64,000 nucleotides of DNA from PALSA-612 sp963755155 (GCA_963755155.1 CAVWIV010000005.1:1-64000), one strand, 5' to 3'. Positions 1 through 9,061 are shown, counted from the stretch's first letter. Made by a program: numbers and translations. The notes: generated from the letters alone by a model not told the origin.

Positions 1-158
1 GTGGCACGGTGACGATCGACACCGGCAACGTCATCATCCAGGGCACGGTCATGACGCAGGTGAACGCCCCGATCGTGGCATTCAACGGAGGCTGCGCCAG
101 AGTCATGCTCCAGAACGGCGCCGGCTCCAGCCCGTCTGCTTCGGTCTACACCTGCTGA
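1..158 (+). CDS. C-terminal end of a hypothetical (probably secreted) protein
   Basis: The window opens inside a reading frame (frame 3) that runs to TGA at 156-158, giving about 51 residues. The visible part is rich in Gly, Thr, Val and Ser with two cysteines (GGCARV and a terminal VYTC), which resembles the beta-rich end of an exported protein. The signal peptide and most of the protein lie outside the window. No family is recognised. It points the same way as the secreted protein gene that follows 37 bases later. Confidence 0.45.
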   Translation, partial: GTVTIDTGNVIIQGTVMTQVNAPIVAFNGGCARVMLQNGAGSSPSASVYTC

Positions 159-195
159 GCTTGCATTAGTCGCCACAACCGGCGAGAATGCGCCC

Positions 196-1087
196 GTGAG
201 GTGGGGGGTCGCCGGGGCGGCGGCAGCTGCGTTGTTGATCGTCGGTCTTGCGCCGGCTGCATCGTCAGAGGACCCGTTCATCGTCCGCGCCGGCTCGAAC
301 GCCACATCGCAGACGGTGTTCGCCCTCGGGAAGGGCGTCGAGGTCACCGTCGGCGGAAGCGTCACTCAGACAGGCGGGGTACCGCCCATAACGTGTCGTC
401 GCGATGCCTTCTACCACTTCGGCTGCGACAACTCGTCCGGCAAGCCGACACCGGTCGACTTCGGCCTTGCCGCCGAGGACGCGTCGAACAAGGGCGGCAA
501 CGCCCGGCTGGACACCTACACGCGCTCTCGCGTTGCTGCCTCCGTACCGCTCGAACCACGTCTACACGATCAAGCTCGACAACGCGCGCGGGAAGCTGAA
601 GTTCAAGGCGTACCCGTTCGGGGGCATCTCGCCCGGTGCGGTCGACACGTACGGCGGTTCGTTCAAGATCACGATCACGCCGCCGGCGCCGGTCCCGCCG
701 CCGAAGCCGCCCAAGGTGGAGGTGAGAGCCGCGATCGACTGGACGAAGGATGAGGTGGGCTCCGAGAGATGGAGGGGTCGCTGCCAGCGTTTCGTCGAGA
801 CTGCGTACGGGGCACGCACCGGCTACAAGAGCGCCAACGAGGCTGCCGAGGCAATAGGCCTTCGCTCCGGGCCGGCCACCTCCGTTCCGGCTGGCGCACT
901 CATCTACTTCAAGCCCAACTGCCCTGGCACAACGGGCAAGTATGGCCACGTCGGTATCTCTCTCGGTAACGGCAAGATGGTCTCGGCACTCGGCGAGGTC
1001 GAGGTCACGAACCTCCGGACAAACGCCCGCTGGCGCAACGCGTACTCCGGCTGGACGTACCCGCCTGCCCCTTGGCCGGGACGCTAG
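196..1087 (+). CDS. Secreted protein with C-terminal NlpC/P60 or CHAP-like domain (one frameshift)
   Basis: GTG at 196 starts a clear signal peptide (alanine/leucine-rich core ending LAPAAS). A beta-rich region with paired cysteines follows, then a proline-rich linker (PPAPVPPPKPP) and a C-terminal domain. That domain contains GRCQRFVETAYG, which could carry the catalytic Cys, and later YGHVGISLGNGKMV, a typical His-bearing strand of papain-like NlpC/P60 or CHAP peptidoglycan hydrolases. The N-terminal and C-terminal parts are in different frames, with a switch near 530-545. An upstream ATG at 188 is unusable because it meets a stop after three codons. A cell-wall hydrolase role is inferred; the third catalytic residue could not be placed. 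Confidence 0.55.
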
Positions 1088-1089
1088 CG

Positions 1090-1560
1090 CTAGACGCCGA
1101 AGCGCACTTCCGTGAAGTACCAGTAGGCGGACGTCAACCAGAGCGTCACGATCACGGCAAAGAGCGTGCCGCCGACGAGCGGCAGCGTCCAGCGCGGGTG
1201 GTCGGAGTCGTGGACGAAGAAGATCTTCACCGCGAAGACGCCGTAGACGAACGAGCCGACGATCGAGTGCGCGAGCGTGCGGCTGTCCGTCGAGTCGAAC
1301 CCGAGGATGAAGATGCAGTGGAAGGCGACCGGCAGCGTGCAGAGGATCGCGAGCCGCCCCGACCAGCGGTGGATGCGCTTCACCTGCTCGTGCGGTAGCC
1401 GCACGATGCCCTGAAGATGGCCGAAGATCCGCGCGGCCGTCGTCACCTGCACGAGCGCGAGGATGACTGCCGCCGTCGCGAACCACGCCTTGCCGGCGAT
1501 CGTCGACGAGAAGACCGACGTCATGATGTCCGTGTAGGTCGACTCGACGCTCGCGAGCAT
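1090..1560 (-). CDS. Four-helix membrane protein, DUF6529-like / cytochrome b561-like
   Basis: This 156-residue protein has about four hydrophobic helices. Histidines sit near the helix ends (RIHRWSGRLAI, FHCIFILG, TLAHSIVG), an arrangement seen in cytochrome b561 or ferric-reductase-like heme proteins. It resembles the actinobacterial DUF6529 family, recalled from memory. It is divergently transcribed from a membrane-anchored cytochrome c 33 bases away, so a shared promoter region and a shared electron-transfer role are likely. Heme binding is inferred. The gene is intact. Confidence 0.5.
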   Translation of the reverse strand: MLASVESTYTDIMTSVFSSTIAGKAWFATAAVILALVQVTTAARIFGHLQGIVRLPHEQVKRIHRWSGRLAILCTLPVAFHCIFILGFDSTDSRTLAHSIVGSFVYGVFAVKIFFVHDSDHPRWTLPLVGGTLFAVIVTLWLTSAYWYFTEVRFGV

Positions 1561-1593
1561 CTGCGGGCCGAACCTACTCGTTAGGCTGCGGCC

Positions 1594-1956
1594 GTGTCCA
1601 GGCGCACGAGGCTGATCGTCGTTCCGCTGTGCCTCTTCCTCGGCGTGTCGGCTGCCGTCTTCGCGCTCTCGCGCCTCGCGCTCGCCGAGCCGAGCGCGCC
1701 GACGGCGTCAGGCGCCGTCGCCGTCGGCGACGCGTACCGCGGCCAGATCGTCTACTCGCAGGCGTGCGCCGGCTGCCATGGCGCAACGGGCGAAGGCGGA
1801 GTCGGCCCGAAGCTCGAGGGCAACCCCATCTCGCTCGCGGCCACGAAGGCCCAGATCGACTCGGGCGGCGCCACGATGCCGGCGCAGCTCGTCACCGGAC
1901 GCCAGGAGGAAGACCTGCTCGCCTACCTCGCGACGATCCTCGCGGCGGACGAGTAA
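1594..1956 (+). CDS. Membrane-anchored class I cytochrome c
   Basis: GTG start. An N-terminal hydrophobic segment (residues about 7-30) would anchor or export the protein. The domain holds one covalent heme motif, CAGCH, followed by GATGEGGVGPKLEG, and a later TMPAQL whose Met is the likely sixth heme ligand. At 120 residues it is the size of a single-heme cytochrome c with an anchor. It is divergent from the four-helix membrane protein at 1090-1560 and ends four bases before a convergent gene. Electron partners are unknown; pairing with the neighbour is inference. Confidence 0.8.
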   Translation: MSRRTRLIVVPLCLFLGVSAAVFALSRLALAEPSAPTASGAVAVGDAYRGQIVYSQACAGCHGATGEGGVGPKLEGNPISLAATKAQIDSGGATMPAQLVTGRQEEDLLAYLATILAADE

Positions 1957-1960
1957 CCCG

Positions 1961-2764
1961 CTACGCGCACTTCTTGTAGGGCTTCGTCAGGTTCGGCGAG
2001 GGGATGTTCGTGCCGACCCGGTCGAGGAAGCGCTTTTTCGTGGCGTTGAGCTGCGACGCCGGGAAGGGGGTGAACCTGGCCGTGAAGTACACCGAGCCTT
2101 CGAACTTGTGGGCGCCCGGCACGCCGGCCGAGGGCTCCCAGCCGTGAGAGAACGATTTCTCGCAAGCGATGCTGAACGCCTTCGCCTGCGTGAACAGCGT
2201 CCGTGGAGGACTGGGAACGCGGATCGACGGGCCACCGGGTAGCCCGTGGGTCTCGAGCGACTCCGTGGCTGCGCAGCCGATCGACCACTTGATCCCCTGC
2301 CCGGGGTTGACGCTCAGGCTGTTGTTCGAGATGCCGATGCCGCCGCCGCCAGAGAAGTACCCGCCATCGGTGTCCGATTGGTATTCGCGGCCGCCTCCAC
2401 CGCGAGAACCGGGCTTCGAGCAGCGGACGGGTCGACGCGGGGTGGGTGGGGCACGCCACTGCGTCATGTCCAGCTCTACCGTCGCGCCTCCGTCGGCGAG
2501 CATGCCGCCGACCGTGGAGAGCCTTCGACCGTCGTGGGCCGCGATCACGTTGACCTGGTACCGGAGCATGTACGAGTACGTTCCGTTGAACGTCGAGTCG
2601 GGGTTCGAGCCGTAGTCGATGTCGTACATGAACAGGGCTGACGCCGCGAGACGTGAGTAGGACTTCGCCTGGGGCGCGCTCGTCGCTGAGCCGGCCGCGA
2701 CGACCGCGATCGCCGTCGCGCCGACGCCTGCGAGCAGGCTCTTGCGTCGCACTGCTCGTAGCAT
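1961..2764 (-). CDS. Secreted hypothetical protein
   Basis: I chose ATG at 2764 because it gives a compact signal peptide: MLRAVRRKSLLAG, a hydrophobic stretch, then an AGSATSA cleavage region. The frame is open further upstream but that extension is Ala/Arg-rich and unlikely. The mature part (about 240 residues) has glycine-rich turns (SGGGGIGISNN), several cysteines and a Phe/Tyr-rich C-terminal region ending KKCA. No family is recognised. It follows pnp on the same strand after a hairpin that may separate them. Confidence 0.6.
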   Translation of the reverse strand: MLRAVRRKSLLAGVGATAIAVVAAGSATSAPQAKSYSRLAASALFMYDIDYGSNPDSTFNGTYSYMLRYQVNVIAAHDGRRLSTVGGMLADGGATVELDMTQWRAPPTPRRPVRCSKPGSRGGGGREYQSDTDGGYFSGGGGIGISNNSLSVNPGQGIKWSIGCAATESLETHGLPGGPSIRVPSPPRTLFTQAKAFSIACEKSFSHGWEPSAGVPGAHKFEGSVYFTARFTPFPASQLNATKKRFLDRVGTNIPSPNLTKPYKKCA

Positions 2765-2770
2765 ACGACA

Positions 2771-2806
2771 CGTGAAAGAGCCGGGGCGAGCGCGAGCCCG
2801 CCCGGC
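2771..2806 (-). terminator. Candidate terminator downstream of pnp
   Basis: Read on the minus strand, a GC-rich inverted repeat with outer arms GCCGGG/CCCGGC (2780-2806) is followed by TCTTTC. It lies 14 bases after the pnp stop. The inner part of the stem pairs imperfectly and the T-run is short, so the call is tentative. Confidence 0.35.
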
Positions 2807-2819
2807 AGTGCTCAGGTTT

Positions 2820-5285
2820 CTAGCGGCGGTCGCGGCCGCCGCGGCCGCCACGACGGTCGCGGTCGCGGGGCTCTTCCCGCGGACGCTCGGGCGCGTCCTT
2901 CGCCCGCTCGATGAGCTCCTCGGGCTGGACGAGCGTGCCGTTCTCGTGCTTCGCGACGAGCTTGAGGCCGATGCGGCCCCGCTCCTTGTCGACCTCCTGC
3001 ACGATGACGTCGAGCACGTCGCCGCGGTTGATGACGTCCTCGATGTGGCCGACCCGGCCCGGCCCGACGTTCGAGACGTGGAGCAGGCCGTCCGTGCCCT
3101 TCTTCAGCTCGACGAAGGCGCCGAACTGGGTCGTCTTCACGACCTTGCGCTCGACGAACGTGTCGCCCACCTCGGGGTCCTTCGTGAGGTTCGTGATCGC
3201 CTCCATCGCCGCCGTGGCCTTCGTGCCCTCGGTGGCGTAGACGAGGATCGTGCCGTCCTCCTCGATGTCGATCTGGACCTCGTAGTCGGACTCGAGCGAG
3301 CGGATCGTCTCGCCGCCCTTGCCGATCACCATGCCGATGTACTCGGGGTTGATCTTCAGCGTCGAGATGCGCGGAGCGTGCTCGGCGAGCTCCGTCCGCG
3401 ACTCGGGCATGACCTCGGCCATCGCGTCGAGGATCGACTCGCGGGCGCGCTTCGCCTGCTCGAGCGCGGAGCGCATGATCTCCTGCGTGACGCCGGAGAT
3501 CTTGCAGTCCATCTGCAGGGCGGTGATGCCGTCACGTGTCCCCGCCACCTTGAAGTCCATGTCGCCGAGGTGGTCCTCGGCTCCCTGGATGTCGGTGAGG
3601 ATCGTGTAGTCGTCACCTTCCTTGATGAGGCCGATGGAGATCCCGCTCACCGGCGCCTTGATGGGCACGCCGGCGTCCTGGAGCGAGAGCGTCGACCCGC
3701 AGACGGAGCCCATCGACGACGAGCCGTTCGACTCGAGCGTCTCCGAGACGATGCGGATCGTGTACGGGAAGTCCTCGGTGCCCGGCAGCACCGGCTCGAG
3801 AGCCCGCTGCGCGAGCGCCCCGTGGCCGATGTCGCGGCGCTTCGGCCCGCGCATGAAGCCCGTCTCCCCGACCGAGTAGGGCGGGAAGTTGTAGTGGTGC
3901 ATGTACCTGCGCTCTGCTTCGAGCGACAAGTCGTCGATCCGCTGGCCTTCCTTCGCCGTGCCGAGCGTGAGCAGCGACATGATCTGCGTCTGCCCGCGGG
4001 TGAAGAGCGCCGAGCCGTGCGTCCGGGGTGAGACCCCGACCTCGCAGGACACGTTGCGGATCTCCTCATTCGAACGGCCGTCGGGGCGTCGCCCGTCGAC
4101 GGCGATCTTGTGCCGGACGAGCTCCTTGTAGATCGCCTCGGCCGCCTTCTTCACGTACTGCTTCGTGAGCGAGTCCTTCACGACGGGCGCCTCGCCCTCG
4201 ACGACTACTGGACCGACGGGGAACGGCAGCTCGGCGGTCTCGACGATGCGGTCGAACAGCAGGTGCCGCTTCGCCGACTTCAGCTCCTTCGAGTCCTGCT
4301 CCGCGTCCGTGAGCGCCGTCAGGTCCGCCGCGAACTGCTCGCGGACGGGTGCGGTCACGGCCGCGAGGCGTGCCTCGTCGAGCAACTGCGCGAGGCTGGC
4401 GCGAACCTGCGTACGCCTCGTGATGTCGTCCTCGGTCGACGTCATCGACAGCTCCGGGCAGAGCTCGCCTTCGAGCTCCTCGATTACGGCTGCGGCTTCC
4501 TTCAGGCCGTGGCCCGCGATGCTCTCGGCGATGCGCCCGCCGTGCTGGCCGCGCAACTCGTCGGTCAGCGACGGGTCGAGCCACTTCGGCTTGCCGACCT
4601 TCGCCTGGAGCTCCTCCTGCGCCTCGCAGATCCGTCGGATCTCCTCGTGCGCGAGCTCGAAGGCCTCGATCATCTTCTCCTCGGGGATCTCACCGGCGCC
4701 GGCCTCGATCATCGTCAGCGCGTCCTTCGTGCCGACGACGACGAGGTCGAGTGTCGACTCCTGGGCGACGGGCAGCGTCGGGTTGACGACGAGTTCGCCG
4801 TCGACCAGGCCGATGCGAACGGCGCCCACCGGGCCCATGAACGGCAGTGACGAGATCATCAGCGCCGCGGAGGCGCCGTTGATGGCCAGGATGTCATGCG
4901 CCGTGACGAGGTCGGCGGAGAGGATGGTGCAGATCACCTGCACCTCGTTGCGGAAGCCCTTCGGCCACAGTGGTCGAATCGGGCGGTCGGTCATGCGCGC
5001 CGTGAGGATGGCGCGCTCGGTGGGACGTGCCTCGCGCTTGAAGAAGCCGCCGGGGATCTTGCCCGCGGCGTACATGCGCTCTTCGACGTCGACGGTGAGC
5101 GGGAAGAAGTCCGCCCCCTCGCGTGCTTCTGGTCGGCCCTGGGCCGTTGACAGCACCATCGTCTCGCCGGAACGGACGACGACGGCGCCGTCGGCCTGCT
5201 TAGCGAGCTTGCCGGTCTCGAAGACGATCTCCTGATCGCCCACGGTCACCGAGACCGAATCGGTGCTCTCGGTGGTCATAGTCAT
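2820..5285 (-). CDS. pnp: Polyribonucleotide nucleotidyltransferase (PNPase)
   Basis: PNPase degrades RNA 3' to 5' using phosphate. The 821-residue product shows two RNase PH repeats, a KH domain (motif IGKGGETIRSLE) and an S1 domain (near FVERKVVKTTQFGAFVEL). It ends in a basic Arg/Gly/Asp tail (GGRGGRDRR). ATG at 5285 was chosen because GGAGGA sits six bases upstream. The open frame extends to 5357, but that part covers the rpsO-pnp spacer hairpin. Length matches the family and the frame is intact. It is the last gene of the rpsO-pnp unit, and the spacer hairpin suggests post-transcriptional control. Confidence 0.97.
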   Translation of the reverse strand: MTMTTESTDSVSVTVGDQEIVFETGKLAKQADGAVVVRSGETMVLSTAQGRPEAREGADFFPLTVDVEERMYAAGKIPGGFFKREARPTERAILTARMTDRPIRPLWPKGFRNEVQVICTILSADLVTAHDILAINGASAALMISSLPFMGPVGAVRIGLVDGELVVNPTLPVAQESTLDLVVVGTKDALTMIEAGAGEIPEEKMIEAFELAHEEIRRICEAQEELQAKVGKPKWLDPSLTDELRGQHGGRIAESIAGHGLKEAAAVIEELEGELCPELSMTSTEDDITRRTQVRASLAQLLDEARLAAVTAPVREQFAADLTALTDAEQDSKELKSAKRHLLFDRIVETAELPFPVGPVVVEGEAPVVKDSLTKQYVKKAAEAIYKELVRHKIAVDGRRPDGRSNEEIRNVSCEVGVSPRTHGSALFTRGQTQIMSLLTLGTAKEGQRIDDLSLEAERRYMHHYNFPPYSVGETGFMRGPKRRDIGHGALAQRALEPVLPGTEDFPYTIRIVSETLESNGSSSMGSVCGSTLSLQDAGVPIKAPVSGISIGLIKEGDDYTILTDIQGAEDHLGDMDFKVAGTRDGITALQMDCKISGVTQEIMRSALEQAKRARESILDAMAEVMPESRTELAEHAPRISTLKINPEYIGMVIGKGGETIRSLESDYEVQIDIEEDGTILVYATEGTKATAAMEAITNLTKDPEVGDTFVERKVVKTTQFGAFVELKKGTDGLLHVSNVGPGRVGHIEDVINRGDVLDVIVQEVDKERGRIGLKLVAKHENGTLVQPEELIERAKDAPERPREEPRDRDRRGGRGGRDRR

Positions 5286-5309
5286 GTGTTCCTCCACTGC
5301 TCGTGGAGA

Positions 5310-5365
5310 GTGGAGGTTTGAGTGAGCCTCGCCGGTCGCACTTCGGGGCTCGCTCAAACTTCCAC
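5310..5365 (-). promoter_or_regulatory. Long inverted repeat in the rpsO-pnp spacer (possible RNase III processing or autoregulatory hairpin)
   Basis: Arms 5310-5328 and 5347-5365 are 19 bases each and pair at 17 positions around an 18-base loop. The outer and inner ends pair cleanly (GTGGA/TCCAC; GAGCC/GGCTC). There is no T-run, so it is not a typical terminator. The rpsO-pnp spacer hairpins of E. coli and Streptomyces are RNase III cleavage sites, and in E. coli pnp is autoregulated there. That role is inferred here from position and shape. Confidence 0.65.
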
Positions 5366-5390
5366 CCTCCGGTTCGTGTGCCCGGTTTCT

Positions 5391-5660
5391 CTATCTCCTC
5401 AGGCCGAGCTCCTGGATGAGGGCGCGATAGCCCTCGAGGTTCCTGCGCTGGAGATAGTCGAGCAGACGGCGCCTTTGGCCGACGAGCTTGAGCAGGCCGC
5501 GCCGCGAGTGATGGTCCTTCTTGTGCGTGCGCAGGTGCTCGGTGAGCTCCGTGATGCGCGTCGTGAGCAGCGCGATCTGCACCTCGGTCGAGCCCGTGTC
5601 CTTGTCGTGCCGGCCGTGCTTGCCGACGATCTCCAGCTTCGCTTCGCTTGTCAGGGTCAT
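5391..5660 (-). CDS. rpsO: 30S ribosomal protein S15
   Basis: The 89-residue protein has the standard S15 length and signatures, including HDKDTGSTEVQIALLT near the N-terminus, HKKDHHSRRGLL in the middle and LDYLQRR before the C-terminal helix. A GGAGGA ribosome-binding site lies just upstream of the ATG at 5660. S15 binds 16S rRNA during assembly of the small-subunit platform. The rpsO-pnp order is one of the most conserved in bacteria. Intact. Confidence 0.97.
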   Translation of the reverse strand: MTLTSEAKLEIVGKHGRHDKDTGSTEVQIALLTTRITELTEHLRTHKKDHHSRRGLLKLVGQRRRLLDYLQRRNLEGYRALIQELGLRR

Positions 5661-5765
5661 CGATCCTCCGGTCTCATGGACGTCGCCGCCGTACCAGCCG
5701 GCGCTGCGCGACCCTCCGTGCGCGGCGTGCCGGTACTGCGGTCTTCGGGAAGGGTAGCAGGCTGG

Positions 5766-6633
5766 CTAGCCGGGTCGCTCTGCGGCCCGCGTCTCCTCCA
5801 CGTCGCGGGCGATCTGCTCCACGAGCTCCGCTTCGTTGGCAAATGCACGCTCGTCGCGGAGCTTCTGCCACAGCTCGACGACGAGCCGCTGGCCGTAGAG
5901 ATCGCCCTCGAAGTCGAGCAGGTGCGCCTCGATGCGACGCTCGAGGCCGCCGTAGTGCGGGTTCGTGCCGATGGAGATCGCCGCGCGCCGGCCGAGCGCA
6001 GCACCCGCGTAGATCCCGAACGCCGGCACGAGCAGGTGCGGCCGCGACGCTGAGATTCGCGGTCGGGAAGCCGAGCGTCCCGCCTCGCTCGTCGCCGACG
6101 ACGACGACGCCGTCCGCCTCCGGCGGCCGACCGAGGATCCTGGCCGCCGCCCCGACGTCTCCCTCGTGCAGGAGCTCGCGGATGCGTGTGGACGATGCGC
6201 CTTCGACCGGTGGCACGCGGACGACTGAGAAGCCGTGCTCCTCGAGGAACGCGAGATCGCCGCGCCGCCGGTGGCCGAAGCGGAAGTCCTCGCCGGCGAC
6301 GACGACGTCCGTGCCGATCCTGCGCAGAACGCTCTGGGCAAACTCCTCGGGCTCCTGCTGCTGGAGTTCGTGCGTGAACTCGAGGACGAGCGTCTCCTCG
6401 ACCCCCGCCTGCTCGAAGAGCTCCAGGCGCCGCTCGAGCGTCGCGAGCAGCTCGACGTCGTAGCCCAGCACGAGGCGCGGATGAGGGTCGAAGGTGATCG
6501 CGGTGGCGACGAGGCCGCTGTCGGCAACGGCCCGGAGCACCGCCTGATGGCCCAGATGGACGCCGTCGAAGACGCCGATGGCGACCGCGCGCCGACGCGG
6601 GTCGAGCTCCGCCGGCTCGCGAGCGACCTTCAC
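5766..6633 (-). CDS. ribF: Bifunctional riboflavin kinase / FAD synthetase (one frameshift)
   Basis: RibF phosphorylates riboflavin to FMN and adenylates FMN to FAD. The N-terminal nucleotidyltransferase part shows GVFDGVHLGHQ and FDPHPR. The C-terminal flavokinase part shows GFPTANL, then IGTNPHYGG, and ends in the alpha-helical LWQKLRDE region. GTG at 6633 overlaps the truB stop in a GTGA, which argues for this start. The reading frame changes once, near 6045-6050, just after GFPTANL. Both halves are otherwise complete and the total length is normal, so a missing base is more likely than a dead gene. Confidence 0.93.
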
Positions 6634-7407
6634 GGGAGCACTGTCCCGTCGACCGCCACGAGCTCGCCTTCGCACATGGCCCGAACGGGCTGGTCGATTC
6701 GCCGGCGGCCGTTGCGGATCGCGTCGGCTTCCTCGGGCGAGAGATCGATGGCGGGCAGGAACGGCAACGCCTCTGCCGGCGTGAGAATCCGACCCTCATC
6801 GGCGTCGTCCACGGAGAACGGCCCGACGGCAGTCCGGCGGAGCGACCGGCAGTGCGCGCCCAGCACGTCGGCGATGGCTCGGACGTACGTCCCGGAGGAG
6901 ACATGCAGCTCGAGCGTCGCCACGCCGTCCTCGTAGCCATGCAGCACGAGCTCGTGAATCGTCGACGCGCGGTACGGCATCTCGACGTCCTCGCCCTCGC
7001 GGAAGCGCTTGTACGCGCGCACGCCCTCGATCTTCACGGCCGAGGCAGCGGGCACGCGCAGCATGACCTCGCCGCTGAGCGGTGCGAGCCGCTGCTCGAG
7101 CTCCTCGAGCGCCGGAGGCTCGTGCTCTGCGACCGGGTCGCCCTCGACATCACCGGTCGAGGTCGTCGAGCGCAGATCGACATCGGTCACGTAGCGCTTG
7201 TCGAGGCCGACGAGGTACTGCGCGAGGCGCGTCGCCGAGCCGAGCAGGACGAGCAGGAGGCCGGTCGCGAACGGGTCGAGCGTGCCGGCGTGGCCCGGCT
7301 CGCGCGCCGGTGCTGTCGCGAAGCCGCTTGACGACGGCGAACGACGACGGCCCGGCCGGCTTGTCGACGAGGACGAGGCCTGTCGGGCTAAGCGCTCTGG
7401 GAGGCAC
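6630..7407 (-). CDS. truB: tRNA pseudouridine(55) synthase (one frameshift)
   Basis: TruB makes pseudouridine 55 in the T-loop of tRNAs. The first segment (GTG at 7407, ribosome-binding site AGGAG) encodes LVLVDKPAGPSSFAVVKRL. After a frame change near 7300 comes the catalytic motif GHAGTLDPFATG, in which Asp is the nucleophile, and the remaining domain to VDGTVLP. The start overlaps the end of nrnA by 20 bases and the stop overlaps ribF by four, so the three genes are probably translated as a coupled unit. Confidence 0.93.
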
Positions 7408-8389
7408 GAGCGAACTCCTGCTGGATGAACGCCGCGATCTCCTCGACCGACTCCGCGCTCGAGAACCCGGCCGCCTGGCGGTGGCCCCCGCCCCCACGGG
7501 CGCGGGCGATCGCCGACACGTCGAGCTCGTCGTGCGACGCGCGCAGGCTCACGCGCCGCTTCGCGTCCTGAGGCTCGGGTGGCTCCCGGATCACGGCCGC
7601 CATGTCCGTGCCGTCCACGGCTCGGAGGTAGTCGATGATCCCCTCGGCGTACTCCTCCCCCACGCCGAGGTCGATGAAGTCCGTTCGCCTGAGATGCGAG
7701 ATCACGAGCCGCCCGCCCTCGTGGATCTCCGCCCGCTCGAGCGCTCTCGCGAGAAGCTTGAGCTTTGCGAACTCGACCGACTCGTAGATGCCCTGGAAGA
7801 CGCGGTGGACGTCCACGCCGGCCTCCACGAGCTCCGCCGCCAGGCGGAGCGCCTTCGGCGACGTGTTCGTGTACTGGAAGCGGCCGGTGTCCGTGACGAG
7901 CGCGACATAGAGCGCCTCGGCGATCTCCGGCGTCAGCGCGATCTCGAGCTCGCGGAGGATGTCGCGGACGATCTCCCCCGTCGACGACGCGCCCGGGACG
8001 ACGAGGTTGATCTTCGCGAACTCGGTGTTGTCGTGGTGGTGGTCGATGTCGAGCGAGAGCTGCACCTTGTCGAGCAGCGCCCCCGCCTCGCTCATCCGCT
8101 GCGCGTTCGCGCAGTCGAGCGCGACGAGCACCCGCTCGGAGGCGTCGGCCGGCAGCTCGCGACGGAGCTCGTCGAGCGGCAAGAACGCGTAGTCGGTCGG
8201 TGCGTCCGTGTCCCCGCCCAGGTACATCACCGAGTCCTTGCCGAGCGCGTCCAGACCGAGCTTCATGCCGAGGATCGAGCCGAGCGCGTCCCCGTCCGGG
8301 TTCTCGTGCGTGACGAGCAGAAACCTGTCGTTGTCGCGCAGTGCGGCCGCGACGGCCGCGATGTCACTCATCGCCTGGGGCGAGCTCAT
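7388..8389 (-). CDS. nrnA: DHH/DHHA1 phosphoesterase, nanoRNase/pAp phosphatase type
   Basis: This 333-residue protein has the metal-binding motifs of the DHH family: NPDGDALGS near residue 30, DIDHHHDN near residue 115 and the DHHA1 substrate loop GGGGHRQAAGF near residue 310. NrnA-type enzymes degrade very short RNAs and hydrolyse 3'-phosphoadenosine 5'-phosphate. The location between rbfA and truB is typical of Gram-positive genomes. Two starts are possible: ATG at 8389 (overlapping rbfA by 26 bases) or ATG at 8371 (overlapping by eight). The shorter form loses six residues. Intact. Confidence 0.9.
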   Translation of the reverse strand: MSSPQAMSDIAAVAAALRDNDRFLLVTHENPDGDALGSILGMKLGLDALGKDSVMYLGGDTDAPTDYAFLPLDELRRELPADASERVLVALDCANAQRMSEAGALLDKVQLSLDIDHHHDNTEFAKINLVVPGASSTGEIVRDILRELEIALTPEIAEALYVALVTDTGRFQYTNTSPKALRLAAELVEAGVDVHRVFQGIYESVEFAKLKLLARALERAEIHEGGRLVISHLRRTDFIDLGVGEEYAEGIIDYLRAVDGTDMAAVIREPPEPQDAKRRVSLRASHDELDVSAIARARGGGGHRQAAGFSSAESVEEIAAFIQQEFARASQSA

Positions 8390-8708
8390 CGATCAACTTT
8401 GACATCCGCACGCCCTCCTCGACGGTCGGGTCGTACTCGAACGTCAGAGTCGGCGTCCGCTTCATCCGCACCTCTCGCGCGATGCGGGCCTGGAGGACGC
8501 CGTGCGCAGCGCCAAGGCCCTCGAGCGATTGCTCGCGCTTACGCTCGGAGCCGAGCACGCTCACGTAGACGATCGCGTGGCGGAGATCCGGCGACGTGCG
8601 GACGCCTGTGATGGTGACGAAGCCGATCCGGGGATCCTTGAGCTCCAGCAAGGCCTCCGAGAGCACCTCGCGCAGCAGCTCGTTGATCTTGCGCATGCGG
8701 TCAGTCAC
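8364..8708 (-). CDS. rbfA: 30S ribosome-binding factor A
   Basis: RbfA is a KH-fold assembly factor that binds the immature 16S rRNA 5' region. The 114-residue protein shows the family pattern INELLREVLSEALLEL, DPRIGFVTITGV and later VRMKRTPTLTFEYD. It overlaps the DUF503 gene upstream by eight bases and nrnA downstream. The context (infB, DUF503, rbfA, truB) is the classic translation-factor cluster. Confidence 0.95.
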   Translation of the reverse strand: MTDRMRKINELLREVLSEALLELKDPRIGFVTITGVRTSPDLRHAIVYVSVLGSERKREQSLEGLGAAHGVLQARIAREVRMKRTPTLTFEYDPTVEEGVRMSKLIDELAPGDE

Positions 8709-9000
8709 CGACGGCCACCACCTCGCGCTCGACGCGAACGAGCTCCCACTCCTGGCCCGCCAGGTAGCGCTCCGCGCCGTCGAGCAGCTCCTGGAGCTCC
8801 CTGTGGGCGCGCGCGACGCACGCCACGGCTAGGCCTGCCCGCTGCCAGAGCTCGTGGTGGTCCACCTCCGCCACCGACGCGCCGAAGCGGTTCTGGAGCT
8901 GCGCCTTCGCCGATTTCACATATTTGCGCTTACCCTTGAGCGACCCGTTCTCTGGGAAGTGCAACTCGACCTCGAGGATGCCGACGTAGCCCGCGCCCAT
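8701..9000 (-). CDS. DUF503 (YlxP-like) protein
   Basis: The 99-residue product matches the DUF503 pattern: YVGILEVELHFPENGSLKGKR at the start, then a VAEVDHHELWQRAGLAVACVA strand-helix core and a C-terminal VERE tail. YlxP proteins sit between infB and rbfA in many Gram-positive bacteria, and a role in ribosome assembly has been suggested. Here a plus-strand membrane protein gene separates it from infB. Intact. Confidence 0.9.
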   Translation of the reverse strand: MGAGYVGILEVELHFPENGSLKGKRKYVKSAKAQLQNRFGASVAEVDHHELWQRAGLAVACVARAHRELQELLDGAERYLAGQEWELVRVEREVVAVGD

Positions 9001-9061
9001 GGGCGTATCTTGCCGTCCGCCCGGGCTGCGAGGCTCACGGTCTCATCCTAAGGAGGCTGGA

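Noticed and set aside
2742..4031. Long open frame antisense to pnp, and many similar long antisense frames across the window
   Set aside because: High GC with strong third-position bias keeps the opposite strand open. These frames give Arg/Asp/His-rich proteins without family motifs, and a clear conserved gene lies on the other strand.
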